From positions 1 through 39,767 of the forward strand of contig DATKMJ010000020.1 of NCBI GenBank assembly GCA_035541935.1: DNA of 39,767 nt. The letters run 5' to 3'. This DNA comes from Candidatus Binatia bacterium (GTDB lineage Bacteria; Vulcanimicrobiota; Vulcanimicrobiia; Vulcanimicrobiales; Vulcanimicrobiaceae). Within the stretch, counting starts at the first letter, position 1, and every line of letters starts with the position of its first letter. The notes beneath the pieces are model-generated. The model was not told where the DNA came from and made no database searches. It was given only the letters and a program-made list of their open reading frames with translations. Shown here piece by piece: positions 8,674 through 16,120 of the stretch. The translations under genes and the position numbers were made by a program.

Positions 8674-9185
8674 TACAGGTTTATCCTCAAGAATGGAGCG
8701 ATGCTCTGCGAGAGAGCGACCAAAATCGCGCCGAATGCGAAGGCAACCGCGTATGGTAAGGTTTCGGCCTTGTCGGGAGCGGGGCCTGGCCCGCCTGCAA
8801 AAGCCATGAGAAAGACGCGAGAGACGCCCGCTCTCGCCTTGCCTCGCATCGCGAGGAAGACGAGCGCGAGAAGACCTCCGCCGATCGCGGTGTAGAGCAA
8901 GAACGGAACGCACAAGGGGTAGCTAAGCAGCCCTGAGGCCACAATGCCGAGCTTGATGTCGCCGCCGCCGATGCCGCCCCGCGAGTAAGCGAGGGTGCCG
9001 GCCACCAGGATGATGGCCATGACTGCGAGGCTCGTGCCCACGGATCGCCATCCTTCGAGTCCGTGAATGACGAGGGCCGCGAGCAAGAGGAGACCCGTCA
9101 GCCAGTTCGGGATCCGCCGGGTGCGTACGTCGCTATAGCTTGCTGCGAGGCAGCCGGCGAGCGTGATTCCTATCGTTAGTGACAT
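8673..9185 (-). CDS. cpaA: Prepilin peptidase CpaA/TadV, A24 family
   Basis: A 170-residue integral membrane protease with the catalytic aspartates D19 (SDVRTRRIPN) and D76 (GIGGGDIKL), the layout of small Tad prepilin peptidases (TadV/CpaA). It should process the Flp pilin encoded just upstream and the TadE-like pseudopilins of the plus-strand operons. It sits between the Flp gene and cpaB. A 155-base spacer with a nested inverted repeat separates it from the Flp gene, so its expression may be set apart from that of the pilin. No strong ribosome binding site is seen before its ATG. Confidence 0.92.
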   Translation of the reverse strand: MSLTIGITLAGCLAASYSDVRTRRIPNWLTGLLLLAALVIHGLEGWRSVGTSLAVMAIILVAGTLAYSRGGIGGGDIKLGIVASGLLSYPLCVPFLLYTAIGGGLLALVFLAMRGKARAGVSRVFLMAFAGGPGPAPDKAETLPYAVAFAFGAILVALSQSIAPFLRINL

Positions 9186-9193
9186 AAGAGTTA

Positions 9194-9251
9194 GGCGCGA
9201 GAGGCTCCAGCGAACTTCTAAAGGAGAGTTCGACTGGTCTGTTCTCGCGCC
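9194..9251 (-). promoter_or_regulatory. Nested inverted repeat in the flp-cpaA spacer
   Basis: Outer arms GGCGCGAGA (9194-9202) and TCTCGCGCC (9243-9251) enclose inner arms CGAACT (9211-9216) and AGTTCG (9227-9232). As RNA on the minus strand this would fold just upstream of the prepilin peptidase start at 9185. It is not followed by a T-run on that strand, so it is better read as an mRNA processing or stability structure between abundant pilin and scarce assembly proteins. That role is inferred. Confidence 0.4.
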
Positions 9252-9340
9252 ATTTTTCAGTGTTCCGCTAAGGCTTAAGGTTCCGAGAGGCGCGAAGCCT
9301 TGTGGATTCCGCGCCCCCGCAACCTTGGGTGGGGTTGGGT

Positions 9341-9502
9341 TTAGACCGATCCGGCGACGCTGCTGAACACGGTGCTCAGGTTCTTTCCGAGCGTCTGAAC
9401 GGCGACCAGAGCGATCATGGCGATAAGGGCGACGAGCAGGCCGTACTCGACCATCGTGGCGCCTTCGTCATCGCGAATCATGGTGATGAGGTTGGTGAGC
9501 AT
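9341..9502 (-). CDS. flp: Flp-type pilin, copy 1
   Basis: A 53-residue prepilin. A short basic leader ends in DDEG, and processing would occur after G14. The mature chain starts ATMVEYGLL, with the obligatory glutamate at +5 followed by tyrosine, then a hydrophobic stretch (VALIAMIALVAVQTLG) and a short tail KNLSTVFSSVAGSV. This is the major-subunit type of Tad pili (Flp family). A good ribosome binding site, AAGGAGA, lies a few bases before the ATG. It is the first gene of the minus-strand tad operon. By my count it is identical to copy 2 at 41 of 53 positions. Confidence 0.93.
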   Translation of the reverse strand: MLTNLITMIRDDEGATMVEYGLLVALIAMIALVAVQTLGKNLSTVFSSVAGSV

Positions 9503-9631
9503 TGGTTCTCCTTGGTTGTGGTTTCGGTGAGTGAGTAGTGGTAGTGGGTCACTGATTCGATTTGAGGGTAGGTAGCGTGCTTTAGACCGAAGTGGGTATG
9601 GTAGAGAACAGATTGGTGACGTCCATCGAAC

Positions 9632-10387
9632 TTACGGCCAGACCCCGTTTTCCATGGCCTCTGCGGGGACCTTAAGGCCTTGGTTCGGTTCCTGGACCAG
9701 GAGCTGCGCGCTTGCCGAGGTGATGCCGGGCAACGAGGTTGCCAGCACGTGAATGAATGTGTCGCGCATATAGTCGGAAGCGATCGGCACTATTGCCTGG
9801 AACCTCCCGTCCTGTCCCGCCGTTAACGTGTGCCGGCTGAGCAGCACATTGGGAAGTTGCGATGAGAGCGTCGCGAGGAGGGTGATCATCACGGGTGCCG
9901 TCGGGGGCGCTGTTCCCGTGACGAGGACCGCCTCTGCTCCCTTGAGTGGGGTTACGTTGAGTACGATCGATCCGCGGAGTTGTTCCACATTGGTGTCGGT
10001 GCGTGCTTGTTGTGCCTCAGCGGCTGCTGCTCTGACGGCTTGCGATACCGCGGCGTCGACCGCCAGCTGCCCTTGCCGTGCGAGATTGATGAGATGATTG
10101 GCAAGCGCCCGTGAGACGTAGATGTCGTTGTTATAGTAATGTGGCACGACCGCGGTCGTTTCTACGCGATCGTTTACTTCGTACAGGTAATCGCCGGGGC
10201 GAATAACCAGCACGATTCCGGGACCACTCAATTGTACCGCTCTCGTCGCCGTAAGCCACTCGTAATCGAGGTGGGCTGATCTGGCGACGCTAGCGAGTGG
10301 CACTCCCTGATCCGACGCCGCCCCGGCATATACTGTCGAGAACAGCGTACAGAACGCGAGAATCACCACCTGACGAAAAGGCCGCAT
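9632..10387 (-). CDS. Secreted protein with copper-amine-oxidase-like stalk domain, unknown function
   Basis: A 251-residue protein with a signal peptide (residues 1 to about 23, ending VYAGA). Residues 29-100 resemble the copper amine oxidase N-terminal (stalk) domain: VPLASVARSAHLDYEW, then VQLSGPGIVLVIRPGDYLYEVN and a late YVSRALANHL. This small beta domain is often found in cell-surface proteins. A helical stretch rich in Ala and Gln (105-135) follows, then a beta-rich region (137-240) that looks Ig-like. A strong AGGAGG precedes the ATG. It lies between the first Flp gene and the divergent secretin gene, so a role in the pilus outer part or its anchoring is plausible. I do not recognise a named family for the whole protein. 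Confidence 0.75.
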   Translation of the reverse strand: MRPFRQVVILAFCTLFSTVYAGAASDQGVPLASVARSAHLDYEWLTATRAVQLSGPGIVLVIRPGDYLYEVNDRVETTAVVPHYYNNDIYVSRALANHLINLARQGQLAVDAAVSQAVRAAAAEAQQARTDTNVEQLRGSIVLNVTPLKGAEAVLVTGTAPPTAPVMITLLATLSSQLPNVLLSRHTLTAGQDGRFQAIVPIASDYMRDTFIHVLATSLPGITSASAQLLVQEPNQGLKVPAEAMENGVWP

Positions 10388-10417
10388 GGCGAACCTCCTA
10401 GCTCCTGGTGCGGTCGT

Positions 10418-10446
10418 ATCATGACACCGAGAGCCGAAGGTTGCAA
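10418..10446 (-). promoter_or_regulatory. Possible sigma-70 promoter of the stalk-domain gene
   Basis: On the minus strand, TTGCAA (10446-10441) and CATGAT (10423-10418) are separated by exactly 17 bases and lie about 30 bases upstream of the ATG at 10387. Each hexamer matches the consensus at four of six positions. Confidence 0.35.
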
Positions 10447-10518
10447 CATAAGCCGCCCCCCGTCTGGGATATTCTAACTCAACGTGGAGGGTTTGTTAAC
10501 GCCTCAACGGGAAAATCC

Positions 10519-10528
10519 GTGGCATAAT
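10519..10528 (+). promoter_or_regulatory. Possible extended -10 promoter of the cpaC operon
   Basis: TGGCATAAT (10520-10528) contains a TGn extension and CATAAT, five of six with the -10 consensus, about 52 bases before the secretin ATG. No convincing -35 is seen at 17 bases. The same nine bases occur in the promoter candidate upstream of the third Flp gene (15945-15953). Confidence 0.4.
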
Positions 10529-10579
10529 CCATGGCAAGGCGGGCGCCTATGAGCGCCTGCATATCCCCATGGAGGGTCG

Positions 10580-12001
10580 ATGTTTTCTATAACTCGCCGT
10601 ATCGTCGCGTCCGCCGTTATCTTTATAATGGCGGCACTCGCCGCTCCGGTCTGCGCCGATCAAGTCTCCCTGATCTCTATTCAGTCGGGGCACTCGATTC
10701 TGCTCAAGGCCGAGGGCCTCACCCGCGTAGCCGTTGGCGATGGACGAATCGCCGGCGTCGTTCCGATTGGGACGTCGCAGGTCGTCGTCAACGCCAAGGC
10801 GCCCGGACACACCACCGTCTTCGTGTGGGCCGGGGGCAAGCGCGTTACCTATGAAGTCACCGTAACCGAGCAGCAGCTCGACGACCTCGCCCAGATGCTC
10901 CGCAGCGCGATCGGCGCTCCGGGCGTCCAGATCGTGACCTTCGACCATTCGATCGTCATACGAGGAAGCGTCACGGACGGAGCCCAGCTCCAGCAGATCA
11001 CGGATATCATGAGCCGCTTCGACCCGATCGCCAAATCGCAGGGCGCGGTTCTCGTCAATGCGGTGACGATCTCCCAGAATCTCGGCATGTTGCAGCGCGC
11101 CATCGCGAATATCCCCGGCGCGACCGACATCCGCGTCGACCCCGACGGTAAGGGGAACGTCATCGTCAGCGGCAACGCGACCGACGCCGTAACCGCCCAA
11201 GCGATCCTCGAGCGGGCGCGCGGCCTGGCAGGTCCGTATCTCTCGGCAACCGGGCAACTCATCGACCGTCTGAACTCGCTGACCAACAGCCAGATCGACA
11301 TCAAGGTCTACGTGCTCGAGGTTGACAAGACGGCCCAATCCGACCTCGGCATCTCGCTCAGCGGCGCCGAGCAGGTCAACGGACAGTCGACGCCCACGCT
11401 CGTGCCGCCGATCTTCCCGTTCCTCGAGTCGCCGTCGCTGCCGGGCTCGGGCCTCGGCTTCACGATCCAGCCCTTCTATAGAACGATCACGCTCGCTCCG
11501 CAGCTCCACTTGCTGATGAGCGAAGGGCACGCAAAGGAACTGTCGAGCCCGGATCTCGTGACGAGCCCCGGCGCGAAGGCGTCGTTCCTCGTCGGCGGCG
11601 AGATACCGGTCGTCACTTCGACCGGCCTCGGCGCGGTCAACGTGCAGTACCAGCCATACGGCGTCCAGTTGAACGTAACGCCGGACATCCTCGGCAACGG
11701 CTCGATCCATGCGGTCATCGCCCCGGAGATCTCCGACCTCGACTACGCCAACGCCGTCGTCGTCTCGGGCTTCACGATCCCCGCCCTCAAAGTCAGCCAG
11801 CTCTCTACCGACGTCATCACGCGGCCCGGCGAGAGCATCCTGATGGGTGGTCTCGTCCGCCGGCTCGAGCAGCGCACGGTATCGAAGATCCCGATCCTCT
11901 CGGCGATCCCGATTCTCGGCAAGCTCTTCACGTCGGTCGCCTATCAGAACGCCCAGTCCGACGTGGTCTTCGTAATGACGCCCGAAGTCATCAACCGGTG
12001 A
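10580..12001 (+). CDS. cpaC: CpaC/RcpA outer-membrane secretin of the Tad pilus
   Basis: A 473-residue protein. A signal peptide (1 to about 26, ending PVCA) is followed by the pilus-secretin N-terminal domain (about 28-97; LLKAEGLTRVAVGD, APGHTTVFVWAGGKRVTYEV) and a BON-like region (about 100-225, IVIRGSVTDGAQLQQI). The C-terminal secretin domain runs from about 235 (DIKVYVLEVDKTAQSDLGI, SPDLVTSPGAKASFLVGGEIPV, VQYQPYGVQLNVTP, PGESILMGGLV). It forms the ring through which the Flp pilus leaves the outer membrane. GGAGGG lies just before the ATG. It is the first gene of a five-gene plus-strand operon; its TGA overlaps the next GTG. Confidence 0.93.
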   Translation: MFSITRRIVASAVIFIMAALAAPVCADQVSLISIQSGHSILLKAEGLTRVAVGDGRIAGVVPIGTSQVVVNAKAPGHTTVFVWAGGKRVTYEVTVTEQQLDDLAQMLRSAIGAPGVQIVTFDHSIVIRGSVTDGAQLQQITDIMSRFDPIAKSQGAVLVNAVTISQNLGMLQRAIANIPGATDIRVDPDGKGNVIVSGNATDAVTAQAILERARGLAGPYLSATGQLIDRLNSLTNSQIDIKVYVLEVDKTAQSDLGISLSGAEQVNGQSTPTLVPPIFPFLESPSLPGSGLGFTIQPFYRTITLAPQLHLLMSEGHAKELSSPDLVTSPGAKASFLVGGEIPVVTSTGLGAVNVQYQPYGVQLNVTPDILGNGSIHAVIAPEISDLDYANAVVVSGFTIPALKVSQLSTDVITRPGESILMGGLVRRLEQRTVSKIPILSAIPILGKLFTSVAYQNAQSDVVFVMTPEVINR

Positions 12002-12453
12002 CCCGGACGGCCGGCCGACTCCATTACGAGCGCGGCGCCAGCATCCCCGAGACGGCAATCGTCATCGGGGTCTTGCTGGCGCTGATTCTCGGGATCATGG
12101 ACTTCGGCCGTGCCATGTATACGTATGCCTTCATCGCCCAGATCACGCGCGAAGGCGCGCGTTGGGCGACGGTGCGGGGATCGCAGTGCGCGCTGCTCGA
12201 CAACTGCAACGCAACGTCGGCGCAGATCCAGACCTACGTGCGCGGCCTCTCCGAGGGTCTGACTACTCCCAGCAACATCAACGTCACCGCGACTTGGCCG
12301 TCGACGAGCTGCCCCGCGGGCAGTTCCGGGAACGCGCCGGGTTGCGCCGTCTCCGTCAATACCACGTATCAGTATAAGTTCACGCTCATTCCGTTCTTGG
12401 CGAGCCTTCCACTCAACATCTCAAGCACTTCACAAATGGTGATCTCGCAATGA
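11998..12453 (+). CDS. TadE-like pseudopilin (type A, first set)
   Basis: A 151-residue protein with a class III prepilin-like N-terminus: ERG followed by ASIPETAI, with glutamate at +5 after the presumed cleavage glycine, then a hydrophobic helix and DFGRAMYTYAFIAQITREGAR, the classic TadE motif. The extracytoplasmic part has four cysteines (CALLDNC, CPAG, GCAVSV) that could form disulphides. It starts at GTG 11998, overlapping the secretin stop. It is clearly paralogous to the protein at 18099-18554, sharing LSEGLTTPS and the DFGRAMYTY block. It is probably a minor pilin or initiation-complex component processed by a prepilin peptidase in this locus. Confidence 0.88.
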   Translation: MTRTAGRLHYERGASIPETAIVIGVLLALILGIMDFGRAMYTYAFIAQITREGARWATVRGSQCALLDNCNATSAQIQTYVRGLSEGLTTPSNINVTATWPSTSCPAGSSGNAPGCAVSVNTTYQYKFTLIPFLASLPLNISSTSQMVISQ

Positions 12454-13646
12454 AGAACAAGAATCAACGAGGACAGGCCCTCCCCCTCATCGCGATATCC
12501 CTCGGAGCCCTCATGGGCTTCGCGGGCATCTCCGTGGACGTCGGGTACCTCGAATACCGCCAGCAGGCGCAGCAATCGGCGACCGATGCCGCCGCCCTCG
12601 GGGGCGCCGAACAGCTCGCTCACGGCGCCTGCACGAACACCGGCAACGCAAAGGCGGCCGCGCTCTCAGACGCGAGCGACAACAGTTTCCCGAACGGCTC
12701 CCAGATCACGGTCACGCCGAATACGCCGCCGTCGAGCGGGCCCTTTGCGGGGAACGCCTGCGCGGTCGACGTTCAGATCGTCACGCAGAACGTGCCGACC
12801 TATTTTTCGCGCATGTTCGGCTTTCCGGCGGGCATGACCGAGTCTACCCACGCGGTCGCCGCAGTGACGACGAACGGCGCGGCCCCCTGCATCTACCTGC
12901 TCAGCCAGACCGTCCAAACCAACTTTAACGGGGCTAACGTCAACTCGCCGCAGTGCTCGATCGCAATCAACGATACGGCGAACTTCAACGGCGTGACGAT
13001 CGGCGCCCCGATGATCGGTTACGCCGGCGCCGCCCCGAACAAGAACGGCGCGAACTTCACGATGGCGACGCCCTCGCCGATGCTGCCGGTCCAAGACCCG
13101 TGCCCGGAGTTCTCAGGCTGCAATTACCTCGCGACCAACCCTCCGTCGACGACGAATTGCACGAGTTTCAACGGCAACGGTTACTCCGGCACGCTCGCCG
13201 CCGGCTGCTACAGTTACCTCAATCTCAACGGCGCCAACGTGACGCTGCAATCGGGCGGAACCTACGTCCTCAGCGGCACCTCGAACTTCAACGGCGCCCA
13301 CGTCACGGGAACCGGCGTCACGCTCTACGTCCCCGCGACGGGAACGCCGCCGAACTTCAACGGCGCGAGCGTCAGCCTCTCGCCGCCGACGAGCGGAAAT
13401 CAGGTCGGCACGCTCTATTATCAGGTGCCGTCGAACACGCAGAGCCCGAACTTCAACGGCACCTCGAACTGGTATAGCGGCTTGATCTACTGCCCCGGCG
13501 CCACTGCCGTGAACTTCAACGGCTCGGGCGGCGGCTACGTCGTGCTCGTCTTCGGCGCGTGGAACGTCAACGGCGCCGGCGTCTACGATTTTGCAACACC
13601 CTCTCCCGGGCAAGCACTTAGCCCAAAGGCGGTAATCGTTCAATGA
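12450..13646 (+). CDS. TadG-like protein with NFNG repeats (first set)
   Basis: A 398-residue protein. The N-terminus (QRGQALPLIAI..., residues 6-58) is the TadG/TadE-like membrane anchor, including VDVGYLEYRQQAQQSATDAAA. The usual +5 glutamate is leucine, so it may not be cleaved like a pilin. From about 155 onward, the exported domain carries nine or ten copies of an FNG-type motif: NFNGA near 158, NFNGV near 178, FNGN near 240, LNGA near 259, NFNGA near 279 and 302, NFNGT near 334, NFNGS near 355 and NVNGA near 371. Spacings of about 20-30 residues suggest a beta-solenoid with stacked asparagines. The paralogue at 16511-17689 keeps the overall shape but has lost most FNG copies. A pilus-tip or adhesion role is inferred. 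Confidence 0.87.
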   Translation: MKNKNQRGQALPLIAISLGALMGFAGISVDVGYLEYRQQAQQSATDAAALGGAEQLAHGACTNTGNAKAAALSDASDNSFPNGSQITVTPNTPPSSGPFAGNACAVDVQIVTQNVPTYFSRMFGFPAGMTESTHAVAAVTTNGAAPCIYLLSQTVQTNFNGANVNSPQCSIAINDTANFNGVTIGAPMIGYAGAAPNKNGANFTMATPSPMLPVQDPCPEFSGCNYLATNPPSTTNCTSFNGNGYSGTLAAGCYSYLNLNGANVTLQSGGTYVLSGTSNFNGAHVTGTGVTLYVPATGTPPNFNGASVSLSPPTSGNQVGTLYYQVPSNTQSPNFNGTSNWYSGLIYCPGATAVNFNGSGGGYVVLVFGAWNVNGAGVYDFATPSPGQALSPKAVIVQ

Positions 13647-14086
13647 AGCAGCTCCAAGAGAACGAGAGCGGAACGAGCGTCGTGGAACTGGCCGTCGTTC
13701 TGCCCATGCTTGCGTTTCTACTGATCGGCCTGGTCGAGATCGGCCGCTACACCTACTTCGGCATCGTCGCCGCGCACGCGGCGCGCGCGGGCGTGCAGTA
13801 CGGCGGCCAGACGCTCGTTACGGCCCTCGATACCACGGGGATGACGACGGCGGCCTCGAAGGACGCGCAGAGTCTCTCGAACTGGACCGTGACCCCGTCG
13901 CACGTCTGCACCTCCTCGGGCAGCGTCGTGAGTTGCCCGAACGGCTCGGGAGCCTCGATTCCAGGCGTCGTCTACTACGTTCAGGTCCAAGTGAAAGGCA
14001 CGTTTGCGACCCTCATGAACTACCCGGGGATCCCGAACAACATCCCCGTTACCGCTACCGCGATGATGCGGATAGGCAATCAATAG
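13643..14086 (+). CDS. TadE-like pseudopilin (type B, first set)
   Basis: A 147-residue protein. The leader ends in NESG, followed by TSVVELAVVLPML with glutamate at +5, then the hydrophobic helix and IGRYTYFGIVAAHAARAGVQYG. The exported part contains DTTGMT, also present in the paralogue at 17689-18102. Two cysteines (CTSS and SCPN) are close together. ATG at 13643 overlaps the upstream TGA (ATGA). It belongs to the TadE/TadF minor-pilin group and is probably processed by the A24 peptidases of this locus. Confidence 0.88.
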   Translation: MKQLQENESGTSVVELAVVLPMLAFLLIGLVEIGRYTYFGIVAAHAARAGVQYGGQTLVTALDTTGMTTAASKDAQSLSNWTVTPSHVCTSSGSVVSCPNGSGASIPGVVYYVQVQVKGTFATLMNYPGIPNNIPVTATAMMRIGNQ

Positions 14087-14087
14087 G

Positions 14088-15470
14088 GTGAACGCCCTCG
14101 CGCTGCGGCCCGCGCGCATTCCGGCGCGCCGAAACGGATCCGCCACGGCGTTGCAGACGCCGGTCGGCGGCGTTTCGGCGATCTTCGCGCTGGAAGGCTT
14201 CGACCGGCGCCGCGGCGTCGCGACGTACTCGCTACGCGTGATGAACTACTCGCGTTCGCAGCTCGTCTGCCGCACCTGGATCATCTCGCGCGCCGGGGAC
14301 GCCGCGCCCGCCCATCCGATGCTCCTCGAGGTCGCGCCGCGATCGACGGCTGCGACGCAAATTCCGGTCTGGCCGGGCGATTTCGCCTCGTTCGACCGCG
14401 CGATCGCGGAAGTCGCAGGCGACGGCGTGCACTGCCTCGTCGAAGCGCCGGCTCCCCGCATCTCCAAGCTGCACCGCGCGTACACGTTTGCGGCGGCGAG
14501 CCTCGTCGCCGGAATCCTCGCGATCGTCACGGCCGGCGCGCTGCGTTCGGCAGTGCCGCGGATCGCCGCCTTCGCCGTGCCGCCCGAGGCGCTCGCCGGC
14601 ACGACCGTGCGCGCCGAGTACGGCGCGGAGGGCGCCGGCAACCTCTCGTACTACGTCCAGGCACCCGACGGAAGCCGCATCGCGGGCGGCACGCTCTCGC
14701 AGATGTCGGGCTCGATTCCGATCGCGATTCCGGCTTCGGATCAGCCCGGCGCGTACACGCTGCAGATGACGATGGCCGGACCGCTCGGCACGACGAGCGA
14801 GACCCGCGTCCTCAACACGCTCGTCATGCGCCCCCACTCGAAGGCGCAGATCGCGGCGATCTCCGTGAACCCGGTCGTTGCGCGGCCGGGCGAGACGGTC
14901 GAAGTCGCGTACTCTGCCGCCGGCGACGAGGGCTACGTTCGCCTCATGGGTACCGATGGAACGATCTGGGGGCAGCAGCCGTTCTCGCGCACCGGGCAGA
15001 CGCACTTCGTCGTTCCGCCGTTCGCCAATCCCGGCGAACTGCGCGTGTTGCTCCACGTTACGAAAGGTAACTCGACGGCGCAATCCATGGCAGGCATCGT
15101 CGTGGCGGCGGCGCATGCGCCCGCGGCCGCTCCGGCCGCCGCAGCGCCGGCGATTCTGAGCGACGACGATCCGGCATCGGCTGCGACGATGAGCAGCGAC
15201 GCAAACGGCACGTTCGAGCTCGCAGCAAAGACGGTTCGCAGCGGCGGTTCGATAGCCGTGAAGATTATCTCGCCGCGAAACGGCATGCGGATCGCGCTCG
15301 TGGATCTCCAATCGCACGAGGTCCAAGGCGTAGACGTCGGAGCGAGTGACGACGTCGTGACGCTGCACGCGCCGACCGTGCAAGCTGCGACGCGCTACGT
15401 CGTGCAGGCAAGTTTCACCGACGGCTTCGGCCAGGAGAGCGTCGTAGCGCCGGTGACGGTCGTCCCTTAG
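14088..15470 (+). CDS. Membrane-anchored protein with Ig-like extracytoplasmic repeats, unknown
   Basis: A 460-residue protein starting with GTG one base after the TadE stop. Residues 1 to about 130 form an N-terminal beta-rich domain (GFDRRRGVATYSLRVMNYS) with two or more cysteines. A membrane helix lies at about 133-153. The C-terminal half has at least three Ig-like beta sandwiches (about 160-250, 255-342, 365-460), broken by an Ala/Pro linker at 340-355. The domains contain repeated G-x-Y-x-L and ARPGETVEV patterns. It matches no named Tad component that I recognise. Its place as the last gene before a terminator suggests it works with the pilus, perhaps as scaffold or periplasmic brace. 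That is inference. Confidence 0.75.
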   Translation: MNALALRPARIPARRNGSATALQTPVGGVSAIFALEGFDRRRGVATYSLRVMNYSRSQLVCRTWIISRAGDAAPAHPMLLEVAPRSTAATQIPVWPGDFASFDRAIAEVAGDGVHCLVEAPAPRISKLHRAYTFAAASLVAGILAIVTAGALRSAVPRIAAFAVPPEALAGTTVRAEYGAEGAGNLSYYVQAPDGSRIAGGTLSQMSGSIPIAIPASDQPGAYTLQMTMAGPLGTTSETRVLNTLVMRPHSKAQIAAISVNPVVARPGETVEVAYSAAGDEGYVRLMGTDGTIWGQQPFSRTGQTHFVVPPFANPGELRVLLHVTKGNSTAQSMAGIVVAAAHAPAAAPAAAAPAILSDDDPASAATMSSDANGTFELAAKTVRSGGSIAVKIISPRNGMRIALVDLQSHEVQGVDVGASDDVVTLHAPTVQAATRYVVQASFTDGFGQESVVAPVTVVP

Positions 15471-15493
15471 CGGTCTGTAGGCAAGGGGAAAGA

Positions 15494-15525
15494 GAAGGGC
15501 GCCACCGCAAGCGGTGACGCCCTTT
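15494..15525. terminator. Bidirectional Rho-independent terminator
   Basis: A hairpin AAGGGCG-c-CACCGC / GCGGTG-a-CGCCCTT with a two-base AA loop and one mismatch, followed by TTTT on the plus strand. It lies between the convergent ends of the Ig-like gene (plus, ends 15470) and the second Flp gene (minus, ends 15543), so it can stop both. Confidence 0.8.
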
Positions 15526-15542
15526 TCATCTCTGTTCTGAGT

Positions 15543-15704
15543 CTAGACCGAGGTGGCGACGGTGCTGAAGAGCGAGCTCAGGTTCTTACCGAGCGTCGTA
15601 ACGGCAATGAGGGCCACCATGGCGATCAGGGCGACGAGCAGGCCGTACTCCACCATCGTGGCGCCTTCCTCATCGCGGATCATTTTCTTGAGAGTCTTAA
15701 GCAT
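15543..15704 (-). CDS. flp: Flp-type pilin, copy 2
   Basis: A 53-residue prepilin, leader MLKTLKKMIRDEEG, mature start ATMVEYGLL with E at +5 and Y at +6, then hydrophobic VALIAMVALIAVTTLG and tail KNLSSLFSTVATSV. A strong AAGGAGA precedes the ATG at 15704. It is a single-gene unit on the minus strand, ending at the bidirectional terminator. It closely resembles copy 1 and differs more from copy 3. It could be an alternative major subunit expressed under different conditions. Confidence 0.93.
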   Translation of the reverse strand: MLKTLKKMIRDEEGATMVEYGLLVALIAMVALIAVTTLGKNLSSLFSTVATSV

Positions 15705-16120
15705 GCTATCTCCTTCGGTGGGCGAGTATTTGCTTCGGTTTCTTCCAAAGAACGTTCCCGAACGCGATAACGTCCCGGCGTCTCACAAAATGATTGACGC
15801 CGGCCGGTTACAGCCCCGGAACAAGCGAGCCTCCGCCCGCCTAAGCGGCCGCTGCTCGCGTTGCCCCTTCGCCTTCCGAGGGGGTATCCTCCTGCCGAAA
15901 ATGTTTTGTTTCCGTTGACCCACGTTGACGGGTGGACGGAATGCTGGCATAATGCTCCGGCGGGCGTCTGGTAGATCGAGGCAGGTTGGGTTCTATAACC
16001 TCCCGCGATTTTCGTCGTTTGTGGTACAATAGAGCACGGATGGGTAGGCAGAAACCTTTGCCTCGCCCTCTACGTTCTAAGAACAAGCGACAAAAGACGC
16101 ATGCGCACTAAGGAGAACCT
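15705..16120. other. 416-base divergent intergenic region between Flp copies 2 and 3
   Basis: No convincing gene lies here. It carries the ribosome binding site of copy 2, a good plus-strand promoter (15925-15953), a second -10-like TACAAT at 16025-16030 without a clear -35, and AAGGAG just before the third Flp gene. The 170 bases between the plus promoter and the gene could form a long leader. No clear minus-strand promoter for copy 2 was found. Confidence 0.6.
15925..15953 (+). promoter_or_regulatory. Sigma-70 promoter for the flp3-tadG2 operon
   Basis: TTGACG (15925-15930, five of six with consensus) and CATAAT (15948-15953, five of six) are separated by exactly 17 bases, with a TG extension before the -10. 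It is the best housekeeping promoter in the window and faces the third Flp gene at 16121. Confidence 0.6.

Noticed and set aside
10520-10535. Sigma-54 promoter before cpaC
   Set aside because: The GG and GC elements are not at the required ten-base spacing; an extended -10 reading fits better.
10547-12058. 503-residue minus-strand frame opposite the secretin
   Set aside because: It is low-complexity, rich in Asp, Arg and Val, and fully antisense to a recognised CpaC secretin.
15841-16086. 81-residue minus-strand frame in the flp2-flp3 spacer
   Set aside because: It has no domain or ribosome binding site, and it overlaps the best promoter in the window on the other strand.
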